A stretch of 64,000 nt of DNA. Source: Psychrobacter sp. 4Bb (GTDB lineage: Bacteria > Pseudomonadota > Gammaproteobacteria > Pseudomonadales > Moraxellaceae). The stretch is from assembly GCF_002836735.1 (NCBI RefSeq), contig NZ_PJAS01000059.1:62001-126000 (forward strand), read 5' to 3'. Below are positions 17,592 to 27,367 of the stretch, piece by piece. Within the stretch, counting starts at the first letter, position 1. The number at the start of each line of letters is the position of its first letter. A program made the position numbers and the translations under genes. The notes under the pieces are model-generated. The model made no database searches. It saw only the letters and a list, made by a program, of their open reading frames with translations, and was not told where the DNA came from.

Positions 17592-18650
17592 CTATTTGTT
17601 ATCAGTGCTTTGCGCTTGTTCATCAACATTGATGCCATTTTTTAGCAACTCTGCTGGCAAACTAACGCCTTGCGTTTTGGCGTGCTTAGGACTGATATAT
17701 AAGGTTAGATCGTTCATGACGGCAGGTTCAATGGTATTGATCGCCTCGCCATTTAATACGCGATATACCATCTTGCCAGTGGTACGACCAAAGTCATAAT
17801 CATTAACGCCAAGAGCAGCTGTCGCGCCGCGCTTCACACTGAACTCATCCGACGCGACAATGGGTAATTTTAACTCATTCGCGGCTTGGGTCATGGCCTC
17901 AAAAGCAGAAGCGACATTATTGTCAAATGAGGTGTAGATGATATCTGCGCGTCCTTGCAAGCTGCGTGTTGCCATGCCGATATCGGTTGGACGATTGGCA
18001 GGAATGTCTAACAATGTCAGACCTCGTGCTGGCAGGGCTTGTTTTAGGCTATCACGCAATGACACTGAGTTTGCCTCACCTGGGCTATAGACATAACCGA
18101 TGGTCTTTAAGTCAGGCTTTATCTGCTGTAACAAATCCAATTGCGGCTCTAATGGCAGCTGGCTTGAGAGTCCAGTCAAGTTGCTTTGAAAAGGCTTGCC
18201 ATCGGCTGTGATAAGCTTGGCACCTAGCGGATCTGACACAGCAGTGTAGATAATAGGGATAGTGGTGGTCGCGGCTACCACTGACTGCGCAGAAGGCGTT
18301 GAGATTGCTACGATCGCATCAGGATTGTCTCCTGCAAATTGCTTGGCAATCTGTCCTGCAGTCGCTGTGTTTCCTTGCGCACTTTGAAAGTTAACAGTTA
18401 GGTTTTGACCTTCGACATAACCATTATCAGCCAATTCATCAATAATACCGCGGCGCATATCATCTAATGATGGATGCTCAACGATTTGAGTAATGGCAAT
18501 AGATTTGGCAGGTTTGTCTGTAGCCGTGCTATTTTCAGCAGTCGCTGCGGTCTCGGTAGAGGAGTTTGAGCAGCCGATTAGTCCAAGTGTGCTAATGGCA
18601 CTAAGAGCAACGCCATATAGGCTTAAGCGTAGAGTAGAAGCGATAGTCAT
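17592..18650 (-). CDS. ABC transporter substrate-binding lipoprotein (TrpX/ABC_sub_bind family), copy 2
   Basis: 352 residues, with lipobox LIGC (Cys27) and the same fold and motifs as its neighbour (QIVEHPSLDDMRRGIIDEL, NFQSAQGNTATAGQIAKQF, GYVYSPGEANS, ASDEFSVKRGATAALGV). It is the first gene of the cluster, 135 bases upstream of copy 1. The two copies differ most in their linkers and lobe surfaces (KLVPKLDGSG against KLITADGKPFQSN), so they may have different ligand ranges. The Shine-Dalgarno sequence is weak. Confidence 0.9.
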   Translation of the reverse strand: MTIASTLRLSLYGVALSAISTLGLIGCSNSSTETAATAENSTATDKPAKSIAITQIVEHPSLDDMRRGIIDELADNGYVEGQNLTVNFQSAQGNTATAGQIAKQFAGDNPDAIVAISTPSAQSVVAATTTIPIIYTAVSDPLGAKLITADGKPFQSNLTGLSSQLPLEPQLDLLQQIKPDLKTIGYVYSPGEANSVSLRDSLKQALPARGLTLLDIPANRPTDIGMATRSLQGRADIIYTSFDNNVASAFEAMTQAANELKLPIVASDEFSVKRGATAALGVNDYDFGRTTGKMVYRVLNGEAINTIEPAVMNDLTLYISPKHAKTQGVSLPAELLKNGINVDEQAQSTDNK

Positions 18651-19269
18651 TATTAGGTTAACTCATAGGTTATATCAATCGCGAAAACCAAACGGATACA
18701 GCCAGACTGATTGAGCCTACTAACTTATATAGTAGTCATTTTGCTCATCTGTTTGGTGTACTTTGGTTTTTTACCGTGATATTGAAGAATGCAGATTAGC
18801 CAAGTCAATGCTATGTTGATGCTGAGATAGCAGGCTAACAATTAAATAAAGTAATCGTTCCATCGATTATTATGTTCATATTATGACAGTAATGTAAGTT
18901 ATCGCAATAAGAAATTAATCTGTAGCGGTCATGGTGATGGATAATAAAAAAATCATCACTTCTTTTTATCTTATCAAGACGCGTGGTGCATTGAAGCTCT
19001 TATGTATATCTAAATATAACAGATGCCGCTAGGGTACTTTTGTTTGCTCAAACCATATGCAAAAGGCTTACATCCTAGCAACGCATCTATTACGTACTCA
19101 CTTCATAATTAACGTAAGCTAATTTTCATACGAGAAATATGATGGGTCTAAGGATAATCCAGTCATTTTGGCGACATTGTGCCGCCATAGTGGATATGAA
19201 ATAGACGCTATTATTTATCTAATTTTTTCGAATGACCATTTTAAGGATGACTATTTTAAGGATAATATT
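18651..19269. other. Divergent intergenic region, about 620 bases
   Basis: It separates the ABC cluster (minus strand) from the His/Gly-rich secreted protein (plus strand), so it should hold both promoters. I see no RNA gene and no clear operator. Just before the plus-strand gene there is a short direct repeat of the form TTTAAGGAT (around 19240-19265). Confidence 0.5.
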
Positions 19270-19671
19270 ATGAAGACTGCTAATCTTAAATTATTAATTA
19301 TCGCGGGTATCACTGCTACTTCTTTGATTGGATTGCCTGCTATGGCAAAAGATGGTCATGGAAACGGGCACGGTAATGGACATGGTAATAGCAAAGGTAA
19401 CTCTGCCCATGTCAGTAAAAACTATAAGCATAATGGCAATGCCCACCCAAGTATTAACGCTTATCGTAATGCTAGCCCGAACGCCTCATTTAAGCGTGAT
19501 CTTGATAGATACGGTTATAGAGTAGTCGGCAAGATTGATAGAAGGGATTATGATCGCTCTGTCGTTTTAGACCGTTATGATGACCGTTACGTTCGTATTC
19601 GTACGCCAGAAAATAATATTGTGACGGTGATTAATGATACGTTGCAGATTATCGATATTTTGAGTAGATAG
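19270..19671 (+). CDS. Small secreted His/Gly-rich protein of unknown function
   Basis: 133 residues from the ATG at 19270, preceded by AAGGA; the frame back to 19168 lacks a binding site. A signal peptide ends at PAMA (about residue 25). Next comes a repetitive HGNGHGNGHGN stretch rich in His, Gly and Asn, able in principle to bind Ni, Zn or Cu. The C-terminal 60 residues (YGYRVVGKIDRRDYDRSVVLDRY, then RIRTPENNIVTVI) look like a small folded domain with Arg/Asp-Tyr alternation. I do not recognise the family; it recalls RcnB- or PepSY-like small periplasmic proteins in size and composition only. It has a terminator of its own. Confidence 0.65.
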   Translation: MKTANLKLLIIAGITATSLIGLPAMAKDGHGNGHGNGHGNSKGNSAHVSKNYKHNGNAHPSINAYRNASPNASFKRDLDRYGYRVVGKIDRRDYDRSVVLDRYDDRYVRIRTPENNIVTVINDTLQIIDILSR

Positions 19672-19709
19672 GTATCAGGCTTGGTTTTTAGTTATTTGCT
19701 AAATCAACT

Positions 19710-19744
19710 ATAAAAAAAGATGCCTTAGTGGCATCTTTTTTATT
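19710..19744. terminator. Bidirectional terminator between the secreted-protein gene and metG
   Basis: AAGATGCC and GGCATCTT around a TTAGT loop, flanked by A-run and T-run on either side, lying between two convergent genes. Confidence 0.88.
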
Positions 19745-19765
19745 TCTTAATCCTAAAAATAACCG

Positions 19766-21865
19766 TTATGCCAGTACGTCGCCAACAACACAAGCATCTG
19801 GCAAGGTAACGACGGTTAAGCCGGTCTTTGGCTCACCAGTTGACAATACCATTCCTTCTGATACGCCAAATTTCATTTTACGCGGGGCAAGGTTGGTCAC
19901 GCAAATGACCTTCTTATTAATCAATTGCTCAGGCTCATAAAACTTACGAATACCGCTAAACACGTTACGTGGCTTATCTTCACCAACATCTAGCGTGAAC
20001 TGTAGTAGCTTATCAGCACCTTCTACATGGTTACATTCTAAAACGTGTGCGACTTTCATCTCGACTTTGGCAAAGTCTTCGATACCAATATAATCCGTTT
20101 GCTCAGCATCTGCATTTGTCGCAGGTGCTTTGTCTTTTGCAGCAGGCTTGCTACTTTCAGTCGCGGCAGGAGCGTCTGCTTGAGTTAATGATGCTTTAGA
20201 ATCTTCTACCATCGCTTCAATATCTTTTTCTTCGATACGTTGCATCAGTGGTTTGAACTTATTGATTTTATGACCTAGTAACCACTCATTACGACTGGCA
20301 AAACTTAAATCATCAAGGTTCAAAAACTCTTTGGCATTATTAGTCAGTTCAGGCAATACTGGCGCAAGATAAACCATTAATTGACGGAAGATATTGATAG
20401 CGACTGAGCAGACGTCTTGAACCTCTTGCTCAGTACCTTCCAATTTCGCTAGTGACCATGGTTTTTTGGCATCAATATATTCGTTGGCTTTGTCCGCACA
20501 TTGCATAATTAAACGCATAGCACGTGAGAACTCACGATTCTCATAGGCAGCAGCAATCTCATCGCCCGTTTTGGTGATGTCTTCTAATAGCTCTGACTCG
20601 ACGCAAACTTCTGACAGCATACCGTCATACTTCTTAACCAAGAACCCTGCACTACGACTGGCGATATTGACGACTTTACCAACCAAGTCAGAGTTGACCT
20701 TTTGCATAAAGTCTTCTAAATCTAGATTAATATCTTCGACTTTGTCAGACAGTTTGCTGGCGAAGTAATAACGCAAGTACTCAGGATGCAGATGCTCAGC
20801 GTACGTTTCGGCCTTGATAAAGGTACCGCGTGACTTACTCATTTTTTCGCCATTGACCATCAAGAAGCCGTGGGCAAAGACGCCTGTTGGTGTACGATAC
20901 TCGCTGCCCGCAAGCATCGCTGGCCAAAACAAGGCATGGAAGTAAACGATATCTTTACCGATGAAGTGATAGACCTCAGTTTTGTGCTCGTTTTCTTGTG
21001 CCCAGTAATGGTCAAAATCAAGCGCTTGCTCTGTACCTGCACGCTTATCGCATAGGTTTTTAAAACTTGCCATATAGCCGACAGGCGCATCTAGCCATAC
21101 ATAAAAGTATTTGTCTGGCTCATCGCTTGGGGTATCTGGAATTTGGAAACCAAAATAGGGTGCATCACGTGAGATGTCCCAAGTCGCCAAACTTGCTTCA
21201 AACCACTCTTGCAATTTATTGGCGACCGACGTTTGCAAACGGTTGTCGCTGCGTGTCCAGTCTTTTAAGAACTGCTCAAACTCTGGCAAATTAAAGAAAT
21301 AATGCTTAGAGGTTTTGAGTACAGGCGTTGCACCAGACAGCGTAGACTGTGGGTTTTTAAGTTCGGTGGCATTGTATGTGGTGCCGCATACTTCACAGTT
21401 ATCACCATATTGATCTGGACTATCACACTCAGGACAGGTGCCCTTGACAAATCGATCGGCTAAAAATAATTGCTTTTCAGGATCAAAAAGCTGCTCAACA
21501 TCTTTGGTACTAATATGGCCTGCACTGCTCAAACGACGATAAATCAGCTCAGAAAACTCTTTGTTTTCTTCTGAATGGGTAGAATGATAGTTATCAAAAT
21601 TAATCAAGAACTTAGCAAAGTCGGCTTCATGTGAGGCTTTAACCGTGGCGATTTGCTCTTCTGGTGTGATACCGTTATCTTGTGCCTTTAGCATGATGGC
21701 GGTGCCATGAGCATCATCGGCGCAGACGTAAGTGACCTGATGGCCTTGCGCCTTCATCGCACGTACCCAAATATCAGTTTGGATGTATTCTACAAGATGC
21801 CCCAAATGAATGTAGCCGTTGGCGTAGGGCAAGGCACTGGTTACTAAAATCTCACGCACTTTCAT
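19766..21865 (-). CDS. metG: Methionyl-tRNA synthetase
   Basis: 699 residues from the ATG at 21865 (a GTG lies one codon upstream). It charges tRNA-Met with methionine. The class I signature is [10 protein letters not shown] near the N-terminus and KMSKS in [11 protein letters not shown] mid-protein. The zinc knuckle has [18 protein letters not shown]. An Ala/Lys/Asp-rich linker (about residues 565-600) leads to a C-terminal OB-fold tRNA-binding domain ([19 protein letters not shown], ending in [15 protein letters not shown]) that usually supports dimer formation. Length agrees with the long bacterial form such as that of E. coli. Confidence 0.97.
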   Translation of the reverse strand: MKVREILVTSALPYANGYIHLGHLVEYIQTDIWVRAMKAQGHQVTYVCADDAHGTAIMLKAQDNGITPEEQIATVKASHEADFAKFLINFDNYHSTHSEENKEFSELIYRRLSSAGHISTKDVEQLFDPEKQLFLADRFVKGTCPECDSPDQYGDNCEVCGTTYNATELKNPQSTLSGATPVLKTSKHYFFNLPEFEQFLKDWTRSDNRLQTSVANKLQEWFEASLATWDISRDAPYFGFQIPDTPSDEPDKYFYVWLDAPVGYMASFKNLCDKRAGTEQALDFDHYWAQENEHKTEVYHFIGKDIVYFHALFWPAMLAGSEYRTPTGVFAHGFLMVNGEKMSKSRGTFIKAETYAEHLHPEYLRYYFASKLSDKVEDINLDLEDFMQKVNSDLVGKVVNIASRSAGFLVKKYDGMLSEVCVESELLEDITKTGDEIAAAYENREFSRAMRLIMQCADKANEYIDAKKPWSLAKLEGTEQEVQDVCSVAINIFRQLMVYLAPVLPELTNNAKEFLNLDDLSFASRNEWLLGHKINKFKPLMQRIEEKDIEAMVEDSKASLTQADAPAATESSKPAAKDKAPATNADAEQTDYIGIEDFAKVEMKVAHVLECNHVEGADKLLQFTLDVGEDKPRNVFSGIRKFYEPEQLINKKVICVTNLAPRKMKFGVSEGMVLSTGEPKTGLTVVTLPDACVVGDVLA

Positions 21866-22073
21866 CACCTATATTTTTATATGAACGGGTTGGTTATAAC
21901 AGGCTTTAAGCCATCAGCTGTTGTTGGCAGATGCACTATTATAAAGTCTAAACATTATGAAAATTAAAAATGGTGTCTATGATACCGTAATTCAGCCAAA
22001 TTTGTGCCATTGCTTGGTAATTAACTCTGTCAGCACAGGCGTTGACCACGCACTTTTTGGCAAGCTCTACTTA

Positions 22074-22243
22074 GGGCGTGTCATCAATTAGCACATTAAC
22101 GCATTTAGTGGCCTTAAAATGGCTAAATTTTGCTAAACATCGTCAGTAATTTTGTCAATATGTTCATATTAACGGCAATTTCTTCCTCGTTTATCTACAA
22201 TTTTTCTCATTTTAAACCTCACAATCTAACTGATGACACGCCC
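22074..22243. mobile_element. Short non-coding inverted-repeat element (MITE-like), 170 bp
   Basis: The ends are GGGCGTGTCATCA and its exact complement TGATGACACGCCC, with partial pairing continuing inward (TTAG). A TA dinucleotide flanks each end (22072-22073 and 22244-22245), which would fit a TA target duplication. There is no open frame of note inside. Size, perfect ends and lack of coding fit a miniature element moved by a transposase in trans; families using TA targets include IS630 and the IS427 group of IS5, and I cannot decide between them. Confidence 0.65.
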
Positions 22244-22275
22244 TAGGTCAGGGACTTATAATAAAAATGCGCCGG

Positions 22276-22315
22276 TAAAAAACCCCACTCAGCAGTCACT
22301 GAATGGGGTTTTTAT
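22276..22315 (-). terminator. Terminator of the GntP-type permease gene
   Basis: On the minus strand AAAAACCCCATTCAGTGACT pairs with a complementary GAGTGGGGTTTTTT arm, and six T follow the GC stem. It lies about 40 bases behind the permease stop. Confidence 0.85.
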
Positions 22316-22353
22316 TTTAATATTAAAAGTAATGCTTGGATATTGCGTGTGCG

Positions 22354-23769
22354 TTAGAACGAGCCAAACATCGTACCCAAAATAATGACCACTGTCACAG
22401 CGACCAATGGAATAACCATCGTCACCATGGCCAAGTTCAAATAAGATTGCTTGTGTGTTAATCTGCAAATAGCGAGTAGGGTGATGACCGCACCACTATG
22501 CGGTAGCGTATCAAGACCACCCGCTGCCATGACGGCCACGCGGTGCATCAGCTCAGGGTCGATACCAGCATTGACTGCCATTCTGAGATAGTCCTCACCC
22601 AAAGTCGACAGTGCAATACTCAAACCACCAGACGATGAGCCTGTGATACCAGCCAGCGTGGTCATTGCGACTGCTTCTGATATCAAAGGGTTGTCAGGGG
22701 TTAAGTTTAGGATACTGTCACGAATGATAAGAAAGCCTGCTAGCGATGCGATAACCGCACCGTAACCCACTTCTGATGCGGTATTAAAAATCGGCAACAT
22801 AGAATCATAAGTACCACGGTTAATGGTTTTTTGTAGATTATTCCAATGACCAATACGTAGCAGAATCAACACCACACAAGCCACGACCAATGAGATAATA
22901 ATTGACCATAATCCGAGTGAGCCTGCGATATTTAAGTCAGGAAACTGCGCCTGTAGACTAGTAAAATCTATCGACGGGAAAACCACATAGGTCAACAAAG
23001 CGTTCAAGCCAATGACCAATACGAGTGGAATCATTGCAATGGTAAACGAGGTGTGATGCGTATTTAATGCTTCAGCTTCCTGTGTGTCTGCACCAAGCCC
23101 GCCCACATCCTCTTCATCATGCTGACCATAGCCTTCGCCCGCTGCATTGGCTTTTCTGGCACGTGATTGCAGCCACATCCAACCACAAATAAACATGATC
23201 GTACCGCCGATGATACCCAAGATAGGGGCGGCAAATACGTTGGTATTGTAGTAAGGAATGGGAATGGCGTTTTGAATGGCTGGCGTGCCTGGCAGTGCAG
23301 TCATCGTAAACGTAAATGATCCTAGAGCAATCGCTGCTGGAATCAAACGTTTTGGGATATCGGCTGCTCTAAACAAGTCTTTGGCGATTGGATAAATAGC
23401 AAAAGCCACAACGAACAACGATACGCCGCCATAGGTCAAAATAGCACAGACCAAAATCACCGCAAGGATGGCCTTGCTAGCACCGAGCTTTTCGACGACC
23501 GTATTGGCAATGGCGGTTGCTGCGCCAGAGTCTGCCATTAGGCGGCCAAATAGTGCCCCTAGCAAGAATATAGGAAAAAATTTAAGCAAGAATCCACTTA
23601 ACGCGCCCATAAAAACATCGGTATAAGCGGGGATGGTGTTTAAGAAGTCACCTGATAGTAAGACTGCCAGCGTCGCCATAATCGGTGCTAGGATCAGCAC
23701 AGAATAACCGCGATAAGCAAAAAACATGAGTAATAATAGGGTGATGACAATCGCAAATGTACTAAACAT
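22354..23769 (-). CDS. GntP-family permease, possible 3-hydroxybutyrate/acid transporter
   Basis: 471 residues from the ATG at 23769, which has AAGGAGG 8 bases upstream; the 20 extra codons reaching 23829 are not needed. It is an inner membrane protein with about 12 helices of the GntP family. Marks are FGRLMADSGAATAIANTVVEKLG, YGGVSLFVVAFAIYPIA, ALPGTPAIQNAIPIPYYNTN and ITGSSSGGLSIALSTLG. Family members carry gluconate and other sugar acids, but a member beside atoE, scoAB and a 3-hydroxybutyrate dehydrogenase is more likely to carry 3-hydroxybutyrate or a related acid. The gene is divergent from atoE. Confidence 0.85.
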   Translation of the reverse strand: MFSTFAIVITLLLLMFFAYRGYSVLILAPIMATLAVLLSGDFLNTIPAYTDVFMGALSGFLLKFFPIFLLGALFGRLMADSGAATAIANTVVEKLGASKAILAVILVCAILTYGGVSLFVVAFAIYPIAKDLFRAADIPKRLIPAAIALGSFTFTMTALPGTPAIQNAIPIPYYNTNVFAAPILGIIGGTIMFICGWMWLQSRARKANAAGEGYGQHDEEDVGGLGADTQEAEALNTHHTSFTIAMIPLVLVIGLNALLTYVVFPSIDFTSLQAQFPDLNIAGSLGLWSIIISLVVACVVLILLRIGHWNNLQKTINRGTYDSMLPIFNTASEVGYGAVIASLAGFLIIRDSILNLTPDNPLISEAVAMTTLAGITGSSSGGLSIALSTLGEDYLRMAVNAGIDPELMHRVAVMAAGGLDTLPHSGAVITLLAICRLTHKQSYLNLAMVTMVIPLVAVTVVIILGTMFGSF

Positions 23770-24145
23770 GATAGCCCTCCTTGGCAAAATTAAGACAGCG
23801 AGTATGTCGCGCTTATCGATATAGGTCAATAAAATTAATCAAAAAACCTTATTTTTTATATTTTATTAAACATAAATCCAATTGCGATATTATTGAAGGA
23901 TAAGGAATACTTTGTTGACTCGCGTGCTCTTGGGTTATTTTCTAATCACTACGAAAATAATATGTTAAGTTATCACAACTGTTTCACGCATGATATAGCG
24001 ATATAAAATGTATTGTTATGGATAATAATGTAAAATATAATGCGTGCCATTTATCAGGTAGAGTATGCAGTCGTCGCTCTCAAGTCTGATAAAGCTCTAA
24101 TAATAACTCTTAAAACCAAACATCAAATTTACAAGGAATGTGAAT
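23770..24145. other. Divergent promoter region between the GntP permease and atoE
   Basis: 376 AT-rich bases that must carry promoters for both directions. The plus-strand promoter is listed separately at 24013-24041. No regulator gene is present in the block, so control from outside is likely. I see no clear long dyad operator. Confidence 0.5.
24013..24041 (+). promoter_or_regulatory. Sigma70-type promoter for atoE
   Basis: TTGTTA, a spacer of exactly 17 bases, then a consensus TATAAT. It lies about 105 bases before the atoE start and points toward it. Confidence 0.6.
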
Positions 24146-25486
24146 ATGTTTAGTGCCATCACTAATGCGAGCGTACAGTTAGTCAACCGCTATCTACCAT
24201 CCCCATTCGTGTTTTCGATCGTATTGACCCTCATTGCATTCGCTGTAGGACTGGCAATTACTGGCCAAGATATGATTGCTATGGCAGGGCACTGGGGCAA
24301 TGGACTATGGTCATTGCATAGTTTTGCCATGCAAATGGCGTTGGTCCTAGTAACCGGTTATGCATTTGCTAGCGCACCATTTATTCAGCGCTTATTGGAC
24401 AATCTCGCTAGTAGAGTTCACTCTCCTACGACCGCCATTATCGTATCAACCTTGGTTGGGCTAGTCGGTTCATGGATAAATTGGGGCTTTGGTCTAATCA
24501 TCGGGGCAATCTTTGCGAAAGCACTGGCCAGAAAAGTTGCCAACGTTGACTATCCTTTGCTTGTCGCTGCCGCGTATTCAGGTTTCGTGATTTGGCATGG
24601 CGGTTTTTCAGGTTCGATACCGCTGACACTTAGCTCGGGCGGTGATACGCTACTGACGCTGTCAGGCAATACCATGACCGAAGCAGTACCTTTATCGCAG
24701 ACGGTATTTGCAGGCTACAACATGCTGCTAGTAGGTTTACTTATCATTATTTTGCCTCTGCTAAATCGCTTTATGCATCCTAAAAACCCTACGGTTATTG
24801 ATCCTAAGCTGATCAAAGAAGAGATCTACGTCGCGCCCCAAAGAGACACGCCTGCACAAAAGCTAGATGATAGCCGTATTATTGCTGTCATCTTATTGGC
24901 CTTAGCACTGATGTACTATATCAGCGAGTTTGGTAGTAATGGTTTTAACCTAGGGCTAAATATCGTCATTGGGCTATTCCTATTTATAGGTTTGCTATCG
25001 CATGGCACGTTAGAGCGTTATTATCGTGCCGTACACTCGGGGATAGGTGGCATCACGGGTATTGTGCTATTGTTCCCGTTCTACGGTGGCATCATGGGCA
25101 TTATGACGGGAGCAAATGCGGATGGTATCTCTATCAGTACGCAAGTGACCGAATTTTTTGTCAATTCTGCTTCCGCAGACAGCTTTCCGATTTTTGCATT
25201 TTTAAGTGCTGGCTTGGTCAACGTCTTTGTACCATCGGGCGGTGGACAGTTTGCGGTACAAGGCCCTGTTATGATTCCTGCTGGTATCGAACTGGGTGTT
25301 AGTCCAGCCATTACTGCAATGGCGATTGCATGGGGTGACGCATGGACCAACATGATTCAGCCGTTTTGGGCTTTGCCATTATTGGGTATCGCAGGTTTGG
25401 ATGCGCGAGCCATTATGGGATATTGCCTGATCGTACTGGCAGTATCGGGTGCTATTATCATGAGCGTGTTTTGGCTATTGGTATAG
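24146..25486 (+). CDS. atoE: Short-chain fatty acid transporter, AtoE family
   Basis: 446 residues from the ATG at 24146; AAGGA lies 8 bases before, while the GTG at 24140 is too close to it. About 11-12 membrane helices. Family marks are RYLPSPFVFSIVLTLIAF at the N-terminus, GLVGSWINWGFGLIIGA, YSGFVIWHGGFSGSIPLTL, FPFYGGIMGIM, VNVFVPSGGGQFAVQGPV and MAIAWGDAWTNMIQPFWALP. AtoE takes up acetoacetate and other short-chain acids. It heads the plus-strand block with scoA, scoB and the dehydrogenase gene, so imported acetoacetate can be activated directly. Confidence 0.92.
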   Translation: MFSAITNASVQLVNRYLPSPFVFSIVLTLIAFAVGLAITGQDMIAMAGHWGNGLWSLHSFAMQMALVLVTGYAFASAPFIQRLLDNLASRVHSPTTAIIVSTLVGLVGSWINWGFGLIIGAIFAKALARKVANVDYPLLVAAAYSGFVIWHGGFSGSIPLTLSSGGDTLLTLSGNTMTEAVPLSQTVFAGYNMLLVGLLIIILPLLNRFMHPKNPTVIDPKLIKEEIYVAPQRDTPAQKLDDSRIIAVILLALALMYYISEFGSNGFNLGLNIVIGLFLFIGLLSHGTLERYYRAVHSGIGGITGIVLLFPFYGGIMGIMTGANADGISISTQVTEFFVNSASADSFPIFAFLSAGLVNVFVPSGGGQFAVQGPVMIPAGIELGVSPAITAMAIAWGDAWTNMIQPFWALPLLGIAGLDARAIMGYCLIVLAVSGAIIMSVFWLLV

Positions 25487-25741
25487 TCATTTCACTATAA
25501 AAGTATTACTGCGTTCACCTTGCTTGAAGTATTTAATATACATCTACACTCGGTTGCCTTGTACTATTCTTAAATTGAATTGACTATACAAGGTTATAAC
25601 GCGCAAAAGAAAAATAAGCATGATGAGTTTTCGTTGTTAGGTTTTATTAAAAGCAACAATCAAACGGATAATTGAGACACTTAATTCAGCATTAGTTTAT
25701 GCACGGATTAAAAATATAAATAACAGTCATAGGAGACAAAC

Positions 25742-26455
25742 ATGAGTCAATCAAAAGTATATAACAGTGCCGAAGAAGCGCTAAAAGGTGTCGTTAGTGA
25801 CGGGCAAACGCTCGCGATCGGTGGCTTCGGTCTATGCGGTATTCCAGAAGCATTAATTGCAGCATTGCGCGATAGCAAAGTCAAAGAGCTGACTTGTATC
25901 AGTAACAACGCTGGTGTCGATGACTTCGGTCTTGGTCTGCTACTACAGACACGTCAAATCAAAAAAATGATTTCGTCATATGTGGGCGAAAACAAAGAAT
26001 TTGAGCGTCAATATTTAGCTGGCGAGCTAGAGGTTGAGCTGACCCCACAAGGCACATTGGCTGAGAAACTGCGTTCAGGCGGCGCTGGTATCCCTGCATT
26101 TTATACCGCAACAGGCGTAGGCACATTAGTTGCTGAAGGCAAAGAGACTCGTGATTTTGATGGTCGTACTTATGTGCTAGAGCATTCGTTACGTGCTGAT
26201 GTCGCCTTGATCAAAGCGCAAAAGGCTGACAAAGCGGGCAATCTAATTTTTAACAAAACCGCTCGTAACTTTAACCCAGACTGTGCGATGGCCGGTAAAA
26301 TCACGATTGTTGAAGTCGAAGAAATCGTCGAAACAGGTACGTTTGATCCAGACGAAGTGCATCTACCAGGTATTTTTGTTCAGCGTATTGTGTTGAATAC
26401 TAACCCTGAAAAACGTATCGAAAAAACCACGACTAAAGCCGTAGAAGGCGCGTAA
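25742..26455 (+). CDS. scoA: 3-oxoacid CoA-transferase subunit A
   Basis: 237 residues. With subunit B it moves CoA from succinyl-CoA to acetoacetate, giving acetoacetyl-CoA. The N-terminal CoA-binding part has [17 protein letters not shown], followed by [39 protein letters not shown], the long [24 protein letters not shown] and [15 protein letters not shown] lies before the ATG. Length fits the family. The subunit B gene starts 141 bases downstream. Confidence 0.95.
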   Translation: MSQSKVYNSAEEALKGVVSDGQTLAIGGFGLCGIPEALIAALRDSKVKELTCISNNAGVDDFGLGLLLQTRQIKKMISSYVGENKEFERQYLAGELEVELTPQGTLAEKLRSGGAGIPAFYTATGVGTLVAEGKETRDFDGRTYVLEHSLRADVALIKAQKADKAGNLIFNKTARNFNPDCAMAGKITIVEVEEIVETGTFDPDEVHLPGIFVQRIVLNTNPEKRIEKTTTKAVEGA

Positions 26456-26596
26456 ATAAAAACGTGGTTGACGCTTAATCGTAAGTGAAATCAATAGTTA
26501 ATTTTAGATTGATAATAGTTTAGACAGCCAATTGATTAAATAACTGGCTGTCCAAATGAATAAAAATAGAATATCGCAAAAAATAAGGAAATCAGC

Positions 26597-27226
26597 ATGG
26601 CATGGACAAGAGAGCAAATGGCGCAACGCGCTGCAAAAGAGCTACAAGATGGCTACTATGTGAACCTAGGCATCGGTCTCCCAACGTTGGTCGCCAACTA
26701 CATTCCTGAAGGCGTGGACGTATGGCTACAATCAGAGAATGGCTTGCTAGGTATTGGTGAGTTCCCTACAGTAGATAAAGTCGATGCGGACTTGATTAAT
26801 GCGGGCAAGCAAACCGTGACCGCAGAAGCAGGGGCCAGTTATTTTAGTAGTTCAGAGTCTTTTTCTATGATTCGTGGTGGTCATGTCAACTTGGCAATAT
26901 TGGGTGCAATGGAAGTGTCAGAAAAAGGTGATCTTGCCAACTGGATGATTCCCAAAAATATGGTCAAAGGCATGGGCGGGGCGATGGATTTGGTCGCAGG
27001 CGTGCAGCGCGTGATTGTATTGATGGAGCAAGTTAATAAACACGGCGATCCAAAAATCTTGGCAAACTGTGAACTACCATTGACGGGTAAAGGCGTGGTT
27101 GATCGTATCATTACTGAGCTTGCTGTATTAGACGTTACTGATGAAGGCCTAAAACTGGTTGAATTAGCAGATGGTGTAAGCTTTGACGAGCTACAAGAAA
27201 AAACACCAGTAAGTATTATTCAGTAA
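26597..27226 (+). CDS. scoB: 3-oxoacid CoA-transferase subunit B
   Basis: 209 residues. It carries the catalytic glutamate in [10 protein letters not shown] (Glu47), which forms the covalent acyl/CoA thioester during transfer. [42 protein letters not shown] and [19 protein letters not shown] are typical of the beta subunit. AAGGA lies before the ATG. The shape SENG rather than a fused single-chain enzyme shows the bacterial two-subunit form. Confidence 0.95.
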   Translation: MAWTREQMAQRAAKELQDGYYVNLGIGLPTLVANYIPEGVDVWLQSENGLLGIGEFPTVDKVDADLINAGKQTVTAEAGASYFSSSESFSMIRGGHVNLAILGAMEVSEKGDLANWMIPKNMVKGMGGAMDLVAGVQRVIVLMEQVNKHGDPKILANCELPLTGKGVVDRIITELAVLDVTDEGLKLVELADGVSFDELQEKTPVSIIQ

Positions 27227-27280
27227 ACTCTGTACAGTAAAGTGACTGTCCTAAGATTAATATGTTTTATCCCGCACATA

Positions 27281-27310
27281 AATACGCCACTATGACTATA
27301 GTGGCGTATT
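27281..27310. terminator. Hairpin between scoB and the dehydrogenase gene
   Basis: A perfect 12-bp stem (AATACGCCACTA and complement) with a 6-nt loop. Few T follow, so it may only dampen transcription into the next gene or protect the upstream mRNA end. Confidence 0.55.
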
Positions 27311-27367
27311 TGTTCAGTTCAATTTTATAAAAACTAATAATATATTAGACCATGATAAGGAATATGT

